A DNA stretch of 64,000 nt from Phenylobacterium immobile (ATCC 35973) (lineage in GTDB: Bacteria > Pseudomonadota > Alphaproteobacteria > Caulobacterales > Caulobacteraceae): positions 2,135,001 to 2,199,000 of the forward strand of contig NZ_CVJQ01000001.1 of the NCBI RefSeq assembly GCF_001375595.1. Direction: 5' to 3'. Below the pieces are notes generated by a model. It did not search any database. It was given only the letters and a program-made list of their open reading frames with translations, and was not told the DNA's origin. Both the position numbers and the translations under genes were made by a program. Positions 9,356 to 18,843 of the stretch are shown here, in pieces; position 1 is the stretch's first letter; every line of letters begins with the position of its first letter.

Positions 9356-10386
9356 GCCGGCTTGTAGATCTGGTCGAACACGCCGCCTTCGGCGAAGTGC
9401 TTGGCCTGGGCCGCCTTCCAGCCGCCGAAGTCACCGTCGATCGTGACCAGGGGAATCTCAGGGAATTGACTCGCGTACTTCGCCTTGGCCGCGGGGTCGC
9501 GCGGGCGCAGGTGGTGCTTGCCGACGATATCCTGGGCGGCGGGCGTGTAGAGGTATTCCAGATAGGCTTGGGCCACAGCGCGCGCGCCATGGCGATCGAC
9601 GTTCTGATCGATCAGCGCAACAGGTGGCTCGGCCAGGATCGACATGGACGGATAGACGACGTCGAAGTTGGGGCCGAACTCGGCGATCGTCAGATGGGCC
9701 TCGTTCTCCCACGACAGCAGCACATCACCGATCTCGCGTTGGGCGAAGGTGGTGGTCGAGCCACGGGCGCCGGTGTCGAGCACCGGGACGTTGCCATAGA
9801 GCTTGCCCACGAGGTCGCGGGCCGCAGGCTCTCCGCCGTTTTTCAGACCATAGGCCCAGGCCGCCAGATAGGACCAGCGCGCACCGCCCGAGGTCTTCGG
9901 GTTGGCCGTGATGACCGCCACGCCCGGCCGGGCCAGGTCGTTCCAGTCTCTGATCGCCTTGGGATTACCCTTGCGGACCAGGAAAACGATCGTCGAAGTG
10001 TAGGGCGTGGAGTTGTCCGGCAGGCGCGACTGCCAGTTTTCCGGCAGGAGCTTGCCGCGGGTCGCCAGTTCGTCGATGTCGGCGCTGATGGCCAGGGTGA
10101 CGACGTCGGCTTGCAGCCCGTCCATAACCGAGCGCGCCTGTTTGCCCGAACCGCCATGGCTCTGGTCGATGGTCACCGTCGTGCCGGCCTTAGCCTTATA
10201 GTCGGTGATGAAGGCCGCGTTCAGCTCCTTATAAAGCTCCCGGGTCGCATCATAGCTGACGTTGAGAAGCTTCACTGCGCCGTCAGCGCCCGCTTCGCCG
10301 CCGGAACAGGCGGCCAGGGCGCTCACGCCGCCCAGGGCGACCGCGCCGCCCAGCAGGGCGCGCCGGCTCATCAAGGATCGGATCAT
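9352..10386 (-). CDS. sbp: Sulfate-binding lipoprotein (Sbp/CysP family), Tat-type signal
   Basis: The periplasmic substrate-binding component of the sulfate transporter. The start at 10386 gives [14 protein letters not shown] and is supported by GAGGAG six bases upstream; an in-frame start at 10431 would add 15 unlikely residues. The signal sequence combines a twin-arginine-like SRRALLGG with a lipobox LAAC, suggesting a Tat-exported, lipid-anchored protein; many Sbp proteins are soluble instead. The mature part carries typical sulfate-binding segments, including [14 protein letters not shown] and [16 protein letters not shown]. First gene of the operon; its promoter must lie in the 200-base gap shared with the TonB receptor. 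Confidence 0.92.
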   Translation of the reverse strand: MIRSLMSRRALLGGAVALGGVSALAACSGGEAGADGAVKLLNVSYDATRELYKELNAAFITDYKAKAGTTVTIDQSHGGSGKQARSVMDGLQADVVTLAISADIDELATRGKLLPENWQSRLPDNSTPYTSTIVFLVRKGNPKAIRDWNDLARPGVAVITANPKTSGGARWSYLAAWAYGLKNGGEPAARDLVGKLYGNVPVLDTGARGSTTTFAQREIGDVLLSWENEAHLTIAEFGPNFDVVYPSMSILAEPPVALIDQNVDRHGARAVAQAYLEYLYTPAAQDIVGKHHLRPRDPAAKAKYASQFPEIPLVTIDGDFGGWKAAQAKHFAEGGVFDQIYKPA

Positions 10387-10585
10387 GAAGGGCTCCTCGC
10401 TCGAGCCCGTAACTATCCACACAATCCCCATCAGTTAAGGGGACAATTTCTAAGCGCCGGCCGAATTTTCGGCGACGAGCTCAAGCGTGGCTCATGAAGC
10501 CGGCCAGAAAAACTCATCGATGCCCAAAACTATCTCTACTTCCCCGGTAGGATTAAGCGACCTATGGGGGAATGAGAACGCCGCC

Positions 10586-13072
10586 ATGGCGCCGCGAACA
10601 ATACGGGGATTTAGTTTGACTATTCATACGCCGGCCTCGCGCCGACTCAGCCGCGCCGCCCTCCTGGGCGCGCTGCTCTCCACGGTCGCCGGCGCGGCCA
10701 TGTCCGCCCAGTCCGCGGTCGCTGCTGACGCCGAGCCGGTTGCGGTCGGCGCGCCGTCCGGCGTCGAGGAACTGATCGTCACTGCGCGCCGTCGCTCGGA
10801 AACGGCCCAGGCCGTGCCGCTGGCGATCACGGTGGTCGGCGGTGAGAAGGTCGATGCGACCGGCGCGTTCAACGTCGGCCGCCTGCAGCAACTGACCCCC
10901 ACCCTGCAGTTCTATTCCTCGAACCCTCGGAACACCGCGGTGAACATCCGCGGCCTCGGCGTGCCGTTCGGCCTGACCAGCGACGGGTTCGAGCAAGGCG
11001 TGGGTTTCTACATCGACGACGTTTACCATGCCCGGGTGGCCACAGCGACGTTCGACTTCCTGGACGTCGCCCAGATCGAGGTTCTGCGCGGGCCGCAAGG
11101 CACGCTCTACGGCAAGAACACCACCGCCGGCGCGGTCAACATCACCACCAACCAGCCGACTTTCAATTTCGAGGGCAAGGCCGAGGTGACAGTCGGCAAC
11201 CTGAACTTCAAACAGGCCAAAGCCGCTGTCTCAGGCCCGATCACCGACACGATCGCCGCCCGGATCGCGGTCTCTTCGACCACGCGCCGCGGCACGATCT
11301 ACAACGTCACCAGCGATCAGTATGTGAACGGCCAGGACAACCTCGGCCTGCGCGGTCTGATCCTCTACAAACCCAGCGACAACCTTGCGGTCACCTTCGC
11401 CGGCGACTTCAGCAAGCAGGACGCCGAGTGCTGCGCGCAGATCTTCGTCCGCACCGGGGCGACGCAACGCCCGCTGAACCGCCAGTACGTCGCCCTTGCT
11501 GCGGCCCAGAATTACACCGTCGCCAGCACCAACCCATTCGACCGGATCACCGACGTCGACGCCAGCCTGAACGCCGGCAATAAGATCGGCGGCGCGTCGG
11601 CCCGCGTGGTCTGGAATGTAGGCGAAGGTACGGTGACATCGGTCACCGCTTGGCGCTTCTGGGACTGGAAGCCGGAAAACGACCGCGACTTCCTGGGCCT
11701 GTCGATCGTGTCGAAGTCCCAGAACCCTTCGCAACAGGACCAGTACAGCCAGGAGCTGCGCTACAACTACTCCGGCGAGCGGGCGGACCTCGTGGTCGGG
11801 GCCTTCGCCTTCAAGCAGCGCATCGACACCCAGGGCACCGAAGAGCAAGGCCCTGCGTCGAGCCGCTGGAACATCACGCCTTCGAACGTGCTGTCGAACG
11901 ATCCCAGCGTCCTGAACGGACTGGTGGCGAAGAACACCCAGTACCTGAAGAACACCAGCTTCGCCCTCTATGGCCAGCTGTCGTGGAAAGTTAGCGACCG
12001 CTTCACCATCCAGCCGGGCGTGCGGCTGAACTACGACAAGAAGGACGGCTTCTATCAACGTCTGGTGTTCGACGGCGACGGCGTACCCGTCCTGCTGGGC
12101 CAGACCGGAGCCCGCCGGGCCGCGCAACTGGCCGTCTTCACACCGCAGCTCAGCGCACCGAGCTTCAGCGACTGGAACTTCAGCTACGACCTGAACGCCA
12201 GCTACAAGTTCACTCCTGATGTCCTGGGCTATGCGACCTACGCCAAGAGCTTCAAGACCGGCGGCATTAACCAGAACGGCCTGCCGACCGACGCGGCGGG
12301 CAATCCGATCCTGGCCGCGGGGCAGATCAAGCCGGAAGACGTCAATCACTTTGAGGCCGGCCTGAAGACCCAGTTCTGGGAACGCCGCGCGACGCTGAAC
12401 GTCTCGGCCTATCGGACCGACATCAAGGACTATCAGGCGACCGTCACGAACGGCCAGCTGGGCGTGCTGCGCGGCTATCTCGCCAACGCCGGCAAGGTGC
12501 GCAGCCAAGGGGTCGAGTTCGACTTCTCCGTCCGCCCGTCTGAGCGGTTCAACGCCTACGCCAACGGGGCCTACACCGACGCCAAGTACGTCCGCTTCAC
12601 CGACGCGCCCTGCCCGCCGGAACTGTCGGGCGGCACGACGGTCGGCGCGGGCCAGACGCCCGGCGCGCCAGGCGCGCCGGGCGGCCTCAGCCCCGCCAAC
12701 TGCGACATCTCCGGGGCGCGCCTGCCGGGCGTTTCAAAGTGGAGCTTTTCATTCGGCGGCGAGGTCAATGCGCCGGCGCAATTCCTGGCCAACGAAGGCG
12801 AGGTCTACTTCGGCTACGACGGCAGCTACCGCTCGCGGTTCTCGTCCAACGCCTCGCCATCGATCTACACCTGGGTGGATGGCTATTCCCTGTCGAACTT
12901 CCGCGCGGGCTTCCGCACGCCGGACGGCCTGAACGTCTTCGCCTGGGTGCGTAACGCCTTCGACGAGGAATATTTCGAACTGCTGGCCGTCGGTCCGAGC
13001 AACACCGGCCTTATCGCTGGCCAGCCCGGCGACCCGAGGACCTTCGGCGTCACCGTCAAGGCGGCGTTCTAA
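10586..13072 (+). CDS. TonB-dependent outer-membrane receptor
   Basis: A receptor of about 830 residues with a signal peptide (RLSRAALLGALLSTVAGAAM), a TonB box-like EELIVTARRR, a plug domain with VNIRGLG and VEVLRGPQGTLYGKNTTAGAVN-type segments, and a 22-strand barrel ending in the aromatic residue of VKAAF. It imports a large or scarce substrate using the proton-motive force via TonB-ExbBD. The start is uncertain: ATG 10586 is used, but a TTG at 10616 has GGGGA six bases upstream and puts the signal peptide nearer the N-terminus; ATG 10487 also exists. Being divergent from the sulfate operon suggests, but does not prove, a sulfur-containing ligand. Confidence 0.9.
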   Translation: MAPRTIRGFSLTIHTPASRRLSRAALLGALLSTVAGAAMSAQSAVAADAEPVAVGAPSGVEELIVTARRRSETAQAVPLAITVVGGEKVDATGAFNVGRLQQLTPTLQFYSSNPRNTAVNIRGLGVPFGLTSDGFEQGVGFYIDDVYHARVATATFDFLDVAQIEVLRGPQGTLYGKNTTAGAVNITTNQPTFNFEGKAEVTVGNLNFKQAKAAVSGPITDTIAARIAVSSTTRRGTIYNVTSDQYVNGQDNLGLRGLILYKPSDNLAVTFAGDFSKQDAECCAQIFVRTGATQRPLNRQYVALAAAQNYTVASTNPFDRITDVDASLNAGNKIGGASARVVWNVGEGTVTSVTAWRFWDWKPENDRDFLGLSIVSKSQNPSQQDQYSQELRYNYSGERADLVVGAFAFKQRIDTQGTEEQGPASSRWNITPSNVLSNDPSVLNGLVAKNTQYLKNTSFALYGQLSWKVSDRFTIQPGVRLNYDKKDGFYQRLVFDGDGVPVLLGQTGARRAAQLAVFTPQLSAPSFSDWNFSYDLNASYKFTPDVLGYATYAKSFKTGGINQNGLPTDAAGNPILAAGQIKPEDVNHFEAGLKTQFWERRATLNVSAYRTDIKDYQATVTNGQLGVLRGYLANAGKVRSQGVEFDFSVRPSERFNAYANGAYTDAKYVRFTDAPCPPELSGGTTVGAGQTPGAPGAPGGLSPANCDISGARLPGVSKWSFSFGGEVNAPAQFLANEGEVYFGYDGSYRSRFSSNASPSIYTWVDGYSLSNFRAGFRTPDGLNVFAWVRNAFDEEYFELLAVGPSNTGLIAGQPGDPRTFGVTVKAAF

Positions 13073-13077
13073 TGAAC

Positions 13078-13112
13078 GAGGGCGGTTGACGCGCGCGCGT
13101 CAGCCGCCCTTC
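13078..13112 (+). terminator. Strong GC hairpin after the TonB receptor
   Basis: AGGGCGGTTGACGCG pairs with CGCGTCAGCCGCCCT (one G-U pair). It follows the receptor stop by a few bases and ends only eight bases before the mutA start. There is no long T-run, so termination may be partial, and the hairpin may also affect mutA translation. Confidence 0.55.
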
Positions 13113-13120
13113 ATTCTGCG

Positions 13121-14338
13121 ATGAATGAGGCGGACGAAGCCGACTGGCGCGCCATGGCGGTTCGCACGCTGAAGGGCGCGAGCCTCGAGGGCCTGCAGCA
13201 TGCGACCGTCGAGGGCCTGGCGATCTATCCGCTCTACGCCGCTGCGCCGGCGCTGCTCTACGCCCGGCGCGCCTTCGATGAGGACCGGGCCTGGGATGTC
13301 CGCGTCGCCGTCGATCACCCGGATCCGATCCGCGCCAACGCCTTGACCCTTGAGGCGTTGGAAGGCGGCGCCACCTCGACCAGCCTTCGAATCTCTGATC
13401 CCGCCGACCTTGAGGCGCGCCTGCGTGGCGTGATCTTGGACCTCGCGCCCGTCGCGCTTGACGCTGGCGCGCACGGGCCGGCCGCCGCAGAAGCGTTGGG
13501 CGTCCTGGCCAAAGCCTCGCCGCGAGCCCCTCTGGACTTCGGCCTCGACCCCGTCGGCGCCACTTCTCCGATTGAAGCGAGCGCCGTCGTCGCGGCGCGG
13601 CTGGCCGAGACCTATCCTCTCGCCAACCTGTTCCGCTCCAGCGGCCGGCGCGTACACGAGGCCGGCGGCGGTGAAGCTCTCGAGATCGCTGTCGCTGCGG
13701 CGAGCGGCCTGGCCTACGCCCGAGCCCTCGCTCGCGCGGGATTAGGCATAGAGCGCGCGTTTGCGGGCCTGACTGTCGAAGTCACGACCGACACCGACTA
13801 TTTTGTATCGATCGCCAAACTGCGCGCCGCCCGCGCTGTGTTTTCGCGGGTCGCTGTGGCTTGCGGGGCCCCAGCGACCGTGCGGCTGGCGGCGGTCTCG
13901 TCGCACCGGATGCTCGCGGACAAGGACGCCTGGAGCAACATGATACGTCTGACCATCGCGGGCTTCGCCGCGGCGGCAGGCGGCGCTGACGTGGTCACCT
14001 TGGGCTGCTTCAGCGACCCCCTGGGCAGGCCTGCGGCGCTTGCCCGCCGCCAGAGCCGCAACATTCAGTTCATCCTGATGGAGGAAGCCCAGATGGGTCG
14101 CGTCCGCGATCCCGGCGCAGGCTCTGGCTATGTCGAGGCGCTGACGGATCAGCTGGCCCGGGCGGCCTGGACGCATTTCCAGGCCATCGAATCGCGCGGC
14201 GGCGCAGCAGCGGCCAGCGCCTATGTCGCCGCCCAAGTCGATGCAGCGAACATGGCGAGGCCGACGCCCCGAGTCGTCGGCATGACCGACTTCGTATCAG
14301 CCGACGACACGCCGATCGCCGTGGAGGCCGATGGATGA
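13121..14338 (+). CDS. mutA: Methylmalonyl-CoA mutase small (beta) subunit
   Basis: A 405-residue homologue of the mutase TIM barrel that lacks the catalytic and cobalamin-binding features of the large subunit. Recognisable segments include GLAIYPLY near residue 40 and [30 protein letters not shown] sequence near the end of the barrel. It is shorter than many MutA proteins because the vestigial C-terminal B12-like domain is missing. It pairs with MutB to convert methylmalonyl-CoA to succinyl-CoA in propionate and branched-chain catabolism. No clear Shine-Dalgarno is seen before the ATG because a hairpin ends there. The stop overlaps the mutB start by four bases. Confidence 0.9.
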   Translation: MNEADEADWRAMAVRTLKGASLEGLQHATVEGLAIYPLYAAAPALLYARRAFDEDRAWDVRVAVDHPDPIRANALTLEALEGGATSTSLRISDPADLEARLRGVILDLAPVALDAGAHGPAAAEALGVLAKASPRAPLDFGLDPVGATSPIEASAVVAARLAETYPLANLFRSSGRRVHEAGGGEALEIAVAAASGLAYARALARAGLGIERAFAGLTVEVTTDTDYFVSIAKLRAARAVFSRVAVACGAPATVRLAAVSSHRMLADKDAWSNMIRLTIAGFAAAAGGADVVTLGCFSDPLGRPAALARRQSRNIQFILMEEAQMGRVRDPGAGSGYVEALTDQLARAAWTHFQAIESRGGAAAASAYVAAQVDAANMARPTPRVVGMTDFVSADDTPIAVEADG

Positions 14339-16473
14339 GCGTGTTCCGCGACTTCACCCATCTCGCCTTCGACGATGTGAACCCCGGAGATCCCTGGGTC
14401 GCGGTCGCGTCCGACGGGATGACGCCTGAAGGTATCGCCGTACGGCCGGCCTATGCGCCCGCCGAAGCCACAGAGACCCTGGGAATCCCTGGGCAGGCGC
14501 CGTTCCTGCGCGGCCCCTACCCCACCATGTACGCCACCAACCCATGGACGGTGCGGCAGTACGCCGGGTTCTCGACCGCCGAGGATTCCAACGCATTCTA
14601 CAGGCGCAACCTGGCCGCCGGTCAGAAAGGCCTTTCGATCGCCTTCGACCTGGCGACCCACCGCGGTTACGATTCGGATCACCCCCGTGTGCAGGGCGAC
14701 GTCGGCATGGCCGGGGTCGCCATCGATTCGATCCTCGACATGCAGGTTCTGTTCGACGCCATCCCGCTGGACCAGATGAGCGTCTCGATGACCATGAACG
14801 GCGCGGTTCTGCCGATCCTGGCGCTCTATGTCGTCGCGGCCGAGGAACAGGGCGTCCGGCCGGAACAACTGACCGGCACGATTCAGAACGACATCCTCAA
14901 GGAGTTCCTCGTCAGGAACACCTACATCTATCCGCCCGGACCCTCGATGCGGATAATTTCCGACATCTTTTCATATACTTCGGCGCATATGCCGCGCTTC
15001 AACTCGATCTCGGTCAGCGGCTATCACATTCAGGAAGCCGGCGCGACGCTGGACCTGGAGCTCGCCTACACCCTGGCGGACGGTCTCGAATATCTGCGCG
15101 CCGGAGTCGCCGCGGGGCTCGATATCGACGCGTTCGCGCCGCGCCTTTCGTTCTTCTGGAACGCCGGCATGAACGTGATGCTGGAGGTCGCCAAGCAGCG
15201 GGCGGCCCGGAAGCTCTGGGCCCAACTGGTCGCGCGCGAATTCGCACCCCGGGATTCGCGCTCGTTGATGCTGCGCGCTCACACCCAGACCAGCGGCTGG
15301 AGCCTGGCCGCCACCGACGTTTTCAACAATGTCGCGCGCACCACGCTGGAAGCCATGGCCGCGACGGGCGGGCAGACGCAGAGCCTGCACACCAACGCCC
15401 TCGATGAAGCGCTCGCCCTGCCCACCGATTTCTCCGCCCGAATCGCCCGGAACACCCAGCTGGTTCTGCAGCTGGAGGCCGGCCAGACCCGCGTGATCGA
15501 TCCGTGGGGCGGCAGCGCCTATGTCGAGGCGATGACCGAGGCCCTCGCCCAGCGCGCGATGGTCCACATCGGCGAAGTGGAAGACCTGGGCGGGATGGCT
15601 CGCGCCATCGAAGGCGGCCTGCCCAAGCGACGAATCGAAGAGGCGGCGGCCCGCACCCAGGCCCGGATCGATTCCGGACGCCAGGTGGTTGTCGGCGTGA
15701 ACCGCTACCGACCCGACGCGGCCGAGCCGTTGGCCGTTCTGAAGGTCGACAACGCCGCCGTCCGACAGCGCCAGGCCGATCGCCTGGCCCGGTTGAAGGC
15801 CGAGCGTGACCCGCGCGCCGTGCGGCAGGCGCTGGAATCCCTGACCGCCGGCGCGGCGGGGTCGGCGAATCTACTGGCGCTGGCCATCGCAGCCGCGCGG
15901 GCGCGCGCGACGGTGGGCGAGATTTCGCTGGCCCTTGAGGCCGTCTTTGGCCGCCACGCGGCCAAGGCGGAGGCGGTCGGCGGCGTCTATCTGCATGAGG
16001 CCGGCGACCAGCCCTCAGTGATTCGCGCCCGTGAGATGGCGCGCGCCTTCACCCAGGCCGATGGCCGAAAGCCAGCGATTCTCGTCGCCAAGATGGGACA
16101 GGACGGTCACGACCGCGGCCAGAAGGTGATCGCATCCGCGTTCCGCGATCTCGGTTTCGAAGCGTCGATTGGTGATCTCTTCCAGACACCGGAGGAAGTC
16201 GCGGCCCGCGCCGTGGCTGAGGGCGTCCATGTCGTGGGCGCAAGCTCGTTGGCGGCCGGACATCTGACTCTGGCTCCACAACTGATGGCGGCTCTGACGG
16301 CGCTCGGCCGCACGGACATCGTCGTCGTGGTGGGCGGGGTGATTCCCCCGGATGATGAGGCGACCCTGCGAGAGATTGGCGTCGCCTGCATCTTCACGCC
16401 GGGAACCGCGGCGCCGGAGGCGGCGATCGAGGTGCTCGACACACTCAATGTGCGCCTGGGTTATAGCCAATAG
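14335..16473 (+). CDS. mutB: Methylmalonyl-CoA mutase large (alpha) subunit
   Basis: A 712-residue adenosylcobalamin-dependent mutase. The N-terminal part (about 1-560) is the substrate-binding TIM barrel, with [24 protein letters not shown] sequence and [18 protein letters not shown]. The C-terminal domain binds cobalamin through the DxHxxG motif in GQDGHDRGQ, with His592 as the lower axial ligand, followed by [10 protein letters not shown]. It interconverts (R)-methylmalonyl-CoA and succinyl-CoA. Its ATG overlaps the mutA stop (ATGA). The protein has the usual full length. Confidence 0.96.
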   Translation: MSVFRDFTHLAFDDVNPGDPWVAVASDGMTPEGIAVRPAYAPAEATETLGIPGQAPFLRGPYPTMYATNPWTVRQYAGFSTAEDSNAFYRRNLAAGQKGLSIAFDLATHRGYDSDHPRVQGDVGMAGVAIDSILDMQVLFDAIPLDQMSVSMTMNGAVLPILALYVVAAEEQGVRPEQLTGTIQNDILKEFLVRNTYIYPPGPSMRIISDIFSYTSAHMPRFNSISVSGYHIQEAGATLDLELAYTLADGLEYLRAGVAAGLDIDAFAPRLSFFWNAGMNVMLEVAKQRAARKLWAQLVAREFAPRDSRSLMLRAHTQTSGWSLAATDVFNNVARTTLEAMAATGGQTQSLHTNALDEALALPTDFSARIARNTQLVLQLEAGQTRVIDPWGGSAYVEAMTEALAQRAMVHIGEVEDLGGMARAIEGGLPKRRIEEAAARTQARIDSGRQVVVGVNRYRPDAAEPLAVLKVDNAAVRQRQADRLARLKAERDPRAVRQALESLTAGAAGSANLLALAIAAARARATVGEISLALEAVFGRHAAKAEAVGGVYLHEAGDQPSVIRAREMARAFTQADGRKPAILVAKMGQDGHDRGQKVIASAFRDLGFEASIGDLFQTPEEVAARAVAEGVHVVGASSLAAGHLTLAPQLMAALTALGRTDIVVVVGGVIPPDDEATLREIGVACIFTPGTAAPEAAIEVLDTLNVRLGYSQ

Positions 16474-16568
16474 CGGTCATTCGACACGGCCCGGAACCCG
16501 AGGTTCCACGGAGACTTATGCTGCCATCGCAACACGCCGCCAACGATGCGGCAGGAGGAGCAAGTTCC

Positions 16569-17099
16569 ATGGCCACCGCCACCAGCCAGAAATCCGCGAC
16601 CAAGGCCAAGAGCGGCCGCAAGCGCCGCACCGGTCAACGCGACCCGCTGGCGATTACCCTGCTGAAAGCCGACCATCGTCAGGTCGAGACCTGGTTCGAC
16701 GAATATGAGCAGCTTGAGGAAGACGCTGACAAGCTGGCTCTGTTCAACCAAATCGCCACCGCCCTGAAGGTCCATACGGCCATCGAGGAAGAAATCTTCT
16801 ATCCGGAAGAAAGCGGCGACGTAGAAGAGGACATGCTGGACGAAGCCTATGTCGAGCATGACGGCGCCAAGAAGCTTATCGCCGAGATCGAGGCGATGAA
16901 GCCGAGCGACCAATACTATGACGCCAAGGTCAAGGTGCTGGGCGAGTACATCAAGCATCACGTGAAGGAAGAAGAACAGCCCGGCGGCATCTTCAGCCAA
17001 GCCAAGAAGGGCGACGAGGATCTCGACGCCATGGGCGAGCGCATGAAGGCGCGGAAGGAAGAGCTGATGGCCGAAATGGCCTCGCCGAAAAAGAACTAG
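16569..17099 (+). CDS. Hemerythrin HHE cation-binding domain protein
   Basis: A 176-residue protein with a Lys/Ser-rich start and one hemerythrin-like four-helix bundle. The iron-ligand pattern is visible: His in KADHRQ, His and Glu in HTAIEEE, His in VEHDGAK and His plus Glu in HHVKEEE. Such proteins bind a di-iron centre and may sense or buffer O2 or NO. I use ATG 16569, which follows AGGAGG by ten bases, rather than ATG 16518, whose 17 extra residues overlap that site. A bidirectional terminator separates it from the convergent RTX gene. Confidence 0.88.
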   Translation: MATATSQKSATKAKSGRKRRTGQRDPLAITLLKADHRQVETWFDEYEQLEEDADKLALFNQIATALKVHTAIEEEIFYPEESGDVEEDMLDEAYVEHDGAKKLIAEIEAMKPSDQYYDAKVKVLGEYIKHHVKEEEQPGGIFSQAKKGDEDLDAMGERMKARKEELMAEMASPKKN

Positions 17100-17118
17100 C
17101 CCACTGCACGGCGCAACA

Positions 17119-17154
17119 AAAAGGGCGGGCGCCCCAGCCGGGACGCCCGCCCTT
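17119..17154. terminator. Bidirectional terminator between hemerythrin and RTX genes
   Basis: An 11-bp perfect stem, AAGGGCGGGCG and its complement, with a loop of about 12 bases lies between two convergent genes, with A/T-rich flanks on the left side. Confidence 0.75.
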
Positions 17155-17172
17155 AGCGTGTCTGTCAGCAGT

Positions 17173-18627
17173 TCAGATGAAATTGCCCTGGCTGATCGAG
17201 TCGAGGTTCGCACCGGTCAGTTGAACCGCGTCATCGGCGTCGTTGTAGAACACCACCACATTGGCTCCGACCTGCACGGCCACGTATTCTAGCGCCGAGT
17301 TGCCACCAAACTGGGTGACGGCCGCGGTCTTTGCGGCGTCGTAGGTGGTGATGGAGGCCTGGGTGATCTCCGCATAATTGGAGGCGGTTCCCGCCGGGCC
17401 AATGTCCAGACGATCGACCGAAGCCCAGTCGCGAATCTCATCGGCGAGGCCACCCGAAGACAACGAACCGCCAGCCGCAAAGATAAAGGTGTCGCCGCCG
17501 GCGCCGCCGAACAGCACATCCTTGCCGTCCCCACCGGAAAGCGTGTCGTCGCCTGCGCCACCGCTCAGGCTATCTGCGCCGTCGTTGCCGATCAGGACGT
17601 CGTTGCCGTCGCCGCCGTCGAGGGTGTCGTTGGCGTCGCCGCCGGTCAGGCTGTCGGAGCCGGCGCCGCCACTGAGCGAATCAGCCCCTAGACCGCCGCC
17701 GATCGTGTCGTCGCCGTCGGCGCCCAGCAGCGTGTCGTTACCGCCGCCGCCGGTGATGTTGTCGTTGTCGGCGTCGCCTGAAATCAGGTCGTCGCCGAGC
17801 CCGCCATCGATGATGTCGCCGCCCTGGCCGCCGGAAATCGCGTCGCCGACATTGCCGCCGGTGATGACGTCATTGCCCTCGTTGCCGTTGGCGGCTGCGC
17901 CGGTCGTATCGCCCAGCGTGATCGTGTCGGCGCCTGCGCCGCCTGAGATCGTATCGGCGCCGCCGCCGCCCTGGATGGTGTCGGCGCCATCGGCGCCGAA
18001 GATCTGCTCCGCGCCCGCACCGCCGCGCAGACTATCGTCGCCCAGGTCGCCGCTAAGATAGCCGCCGCCATCCCCGGCCAAAATCACGTCGCCGTCCTGG
18101 CCGCCCAGCAGCGTGTCGGCGCCCGGACCCCCGGTGATGGTATCGGCGCCGATGTTGCCGTTCACGAAGTTGGCCATGGTGTCGTCGCCGCCGAGCGCGA
18201 TGGTGTCGGCGCCCTGGCCGCCGAAGATCGTGTCGCCGCCAGGCCCGCCGATCAGGCGATCGTCGCCGCGGTTGCCCTGGATCAGGTCTCCGCCGGCGCC
18301 GCCGTTCAGGGTGTCGGCGCCCTCGCCGCCGAACAACGCGTCTGTGCCGTCGCCGCCGGTCGCGTTGTTCGCGCCGTCTGTGCCGATATACAGCCGCGAG
18401 GCGTCAGCAAAGGTGAAGGTGCTGCTAGAGCCCGCAACCTGATCGGAGAACACGACGGTACGCGCCCCGAAGGTCACTGCGACCGTGGCCGACGCCGTGG
18501 CGGTCGCGGGCGTGTAGATCACAGTGGCCAGTCGCGCGGAATAACCGCCGCCGACGGTGATGCTGTCGGCCGAAGTCGCCGCAAGGGCTTGGGCCGCAGT
18601 GATGCTGAAGAAATCGTAGGTCGCCAT
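17173..18627 (-). CDS. RTX (hemolysin-type calcium-binding) repeat protein 1
   Basis: A 484-residue acidic protein. Residues 1-90 are a beta-rich N-terminal part starting MATYDFFSITAAQALAAT. About 95-395 consists of some thirty glycine/aspartate nonapeptides of GGxGxDxLx type, which fold into a Ca2+-binding parallel beta roll. The C-terminal 90 residues (from about 395) hold ADEIRDWASVDRLDIG and end in NFI, consistent with an uncleaved type I secretion signal. There is no Sec signal. It is probably secreted or surface-attached; no toxin or enzyme domain is present. Clearly paralogous with the protein at 18844-20289. Confidence 0.87.
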   Translation of the reverse strand: MATYDFFSITAAQALAATSADSITVGGGYSARLATVIYTPATATASATVAVTFGARTVVFSDQVAGSSSTFTFADASRLYIGTDGANNATGGDGTDALFGGEGADTLNGGAGGDLIQGNRGDDRLIGGPGGDTIFGGQGADTIALGGDDTMANFVNGNIGADTITGGPGADTLLGGQDGDVILAGDGGGYLSGDLGDDSLRGGAGAEQIFGADGADTIQGGGGADTISGGAGADTITLGDTTGAAANGNEGNDVITGGNVGDAISGGQGGDIIDGGLGDDLISGDADNDNITGGGGNDTLLGADGDDTIGGGLGADSLSGGAGSDSLTGGDANDTLDGGDGNDVLIGNDGADSLSGGAGDDTLSGGDGKDVLFGGAGGDTFIFAAGGSLSSGGLADEIRDWASVDRLDIGPAGTASNYAEITQASITTYDAAKTAAVTQFGGNSALEYVAVQVGANVVVFYNDADDAVQLTGANLDSISQGNFI

Positions 18628-18780
18628 GAGGGGGAGGAACCTTCCTGTGATGCGGCCGGGCCTTGGGGGCCGAGGCCAGCTCTACCATGAGGGAATTGGA
18701 GGTCGCGTCGCTCCTATAGCGCGCATGGCTCCCGAAGGTTCAGTCCCAACTGGCCGGTCTCGAGCATCGCGCCCAAATAG

Positions 18781-18816
18781 AAAGGGCGGGTCACCCTTTC
18801 GGATGACCCGCCCCTT
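18781..18816 (-). terminator. Terminator of the second RTX gene
   Basis: AAGGGGCGGGTCA and its near-perfect complement flank a ten-base loop, and on the minus strand the stem is followed by a T-rich stretch. It lies 28 bases after the stop at 18844. Confidence 0.75.
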
Positions 18817-18843
18817 CAGAGATAGGCTTGGAAGCCGATCAGC

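Noticed and set aside
17430..18310. Regular short repeats that could suggest a CRISPR array
   Set aside because: The period is about 27 bases in a continuous reading frame encoding calcium-binding nonapeptides; there are no constant repeats with unique spacers.
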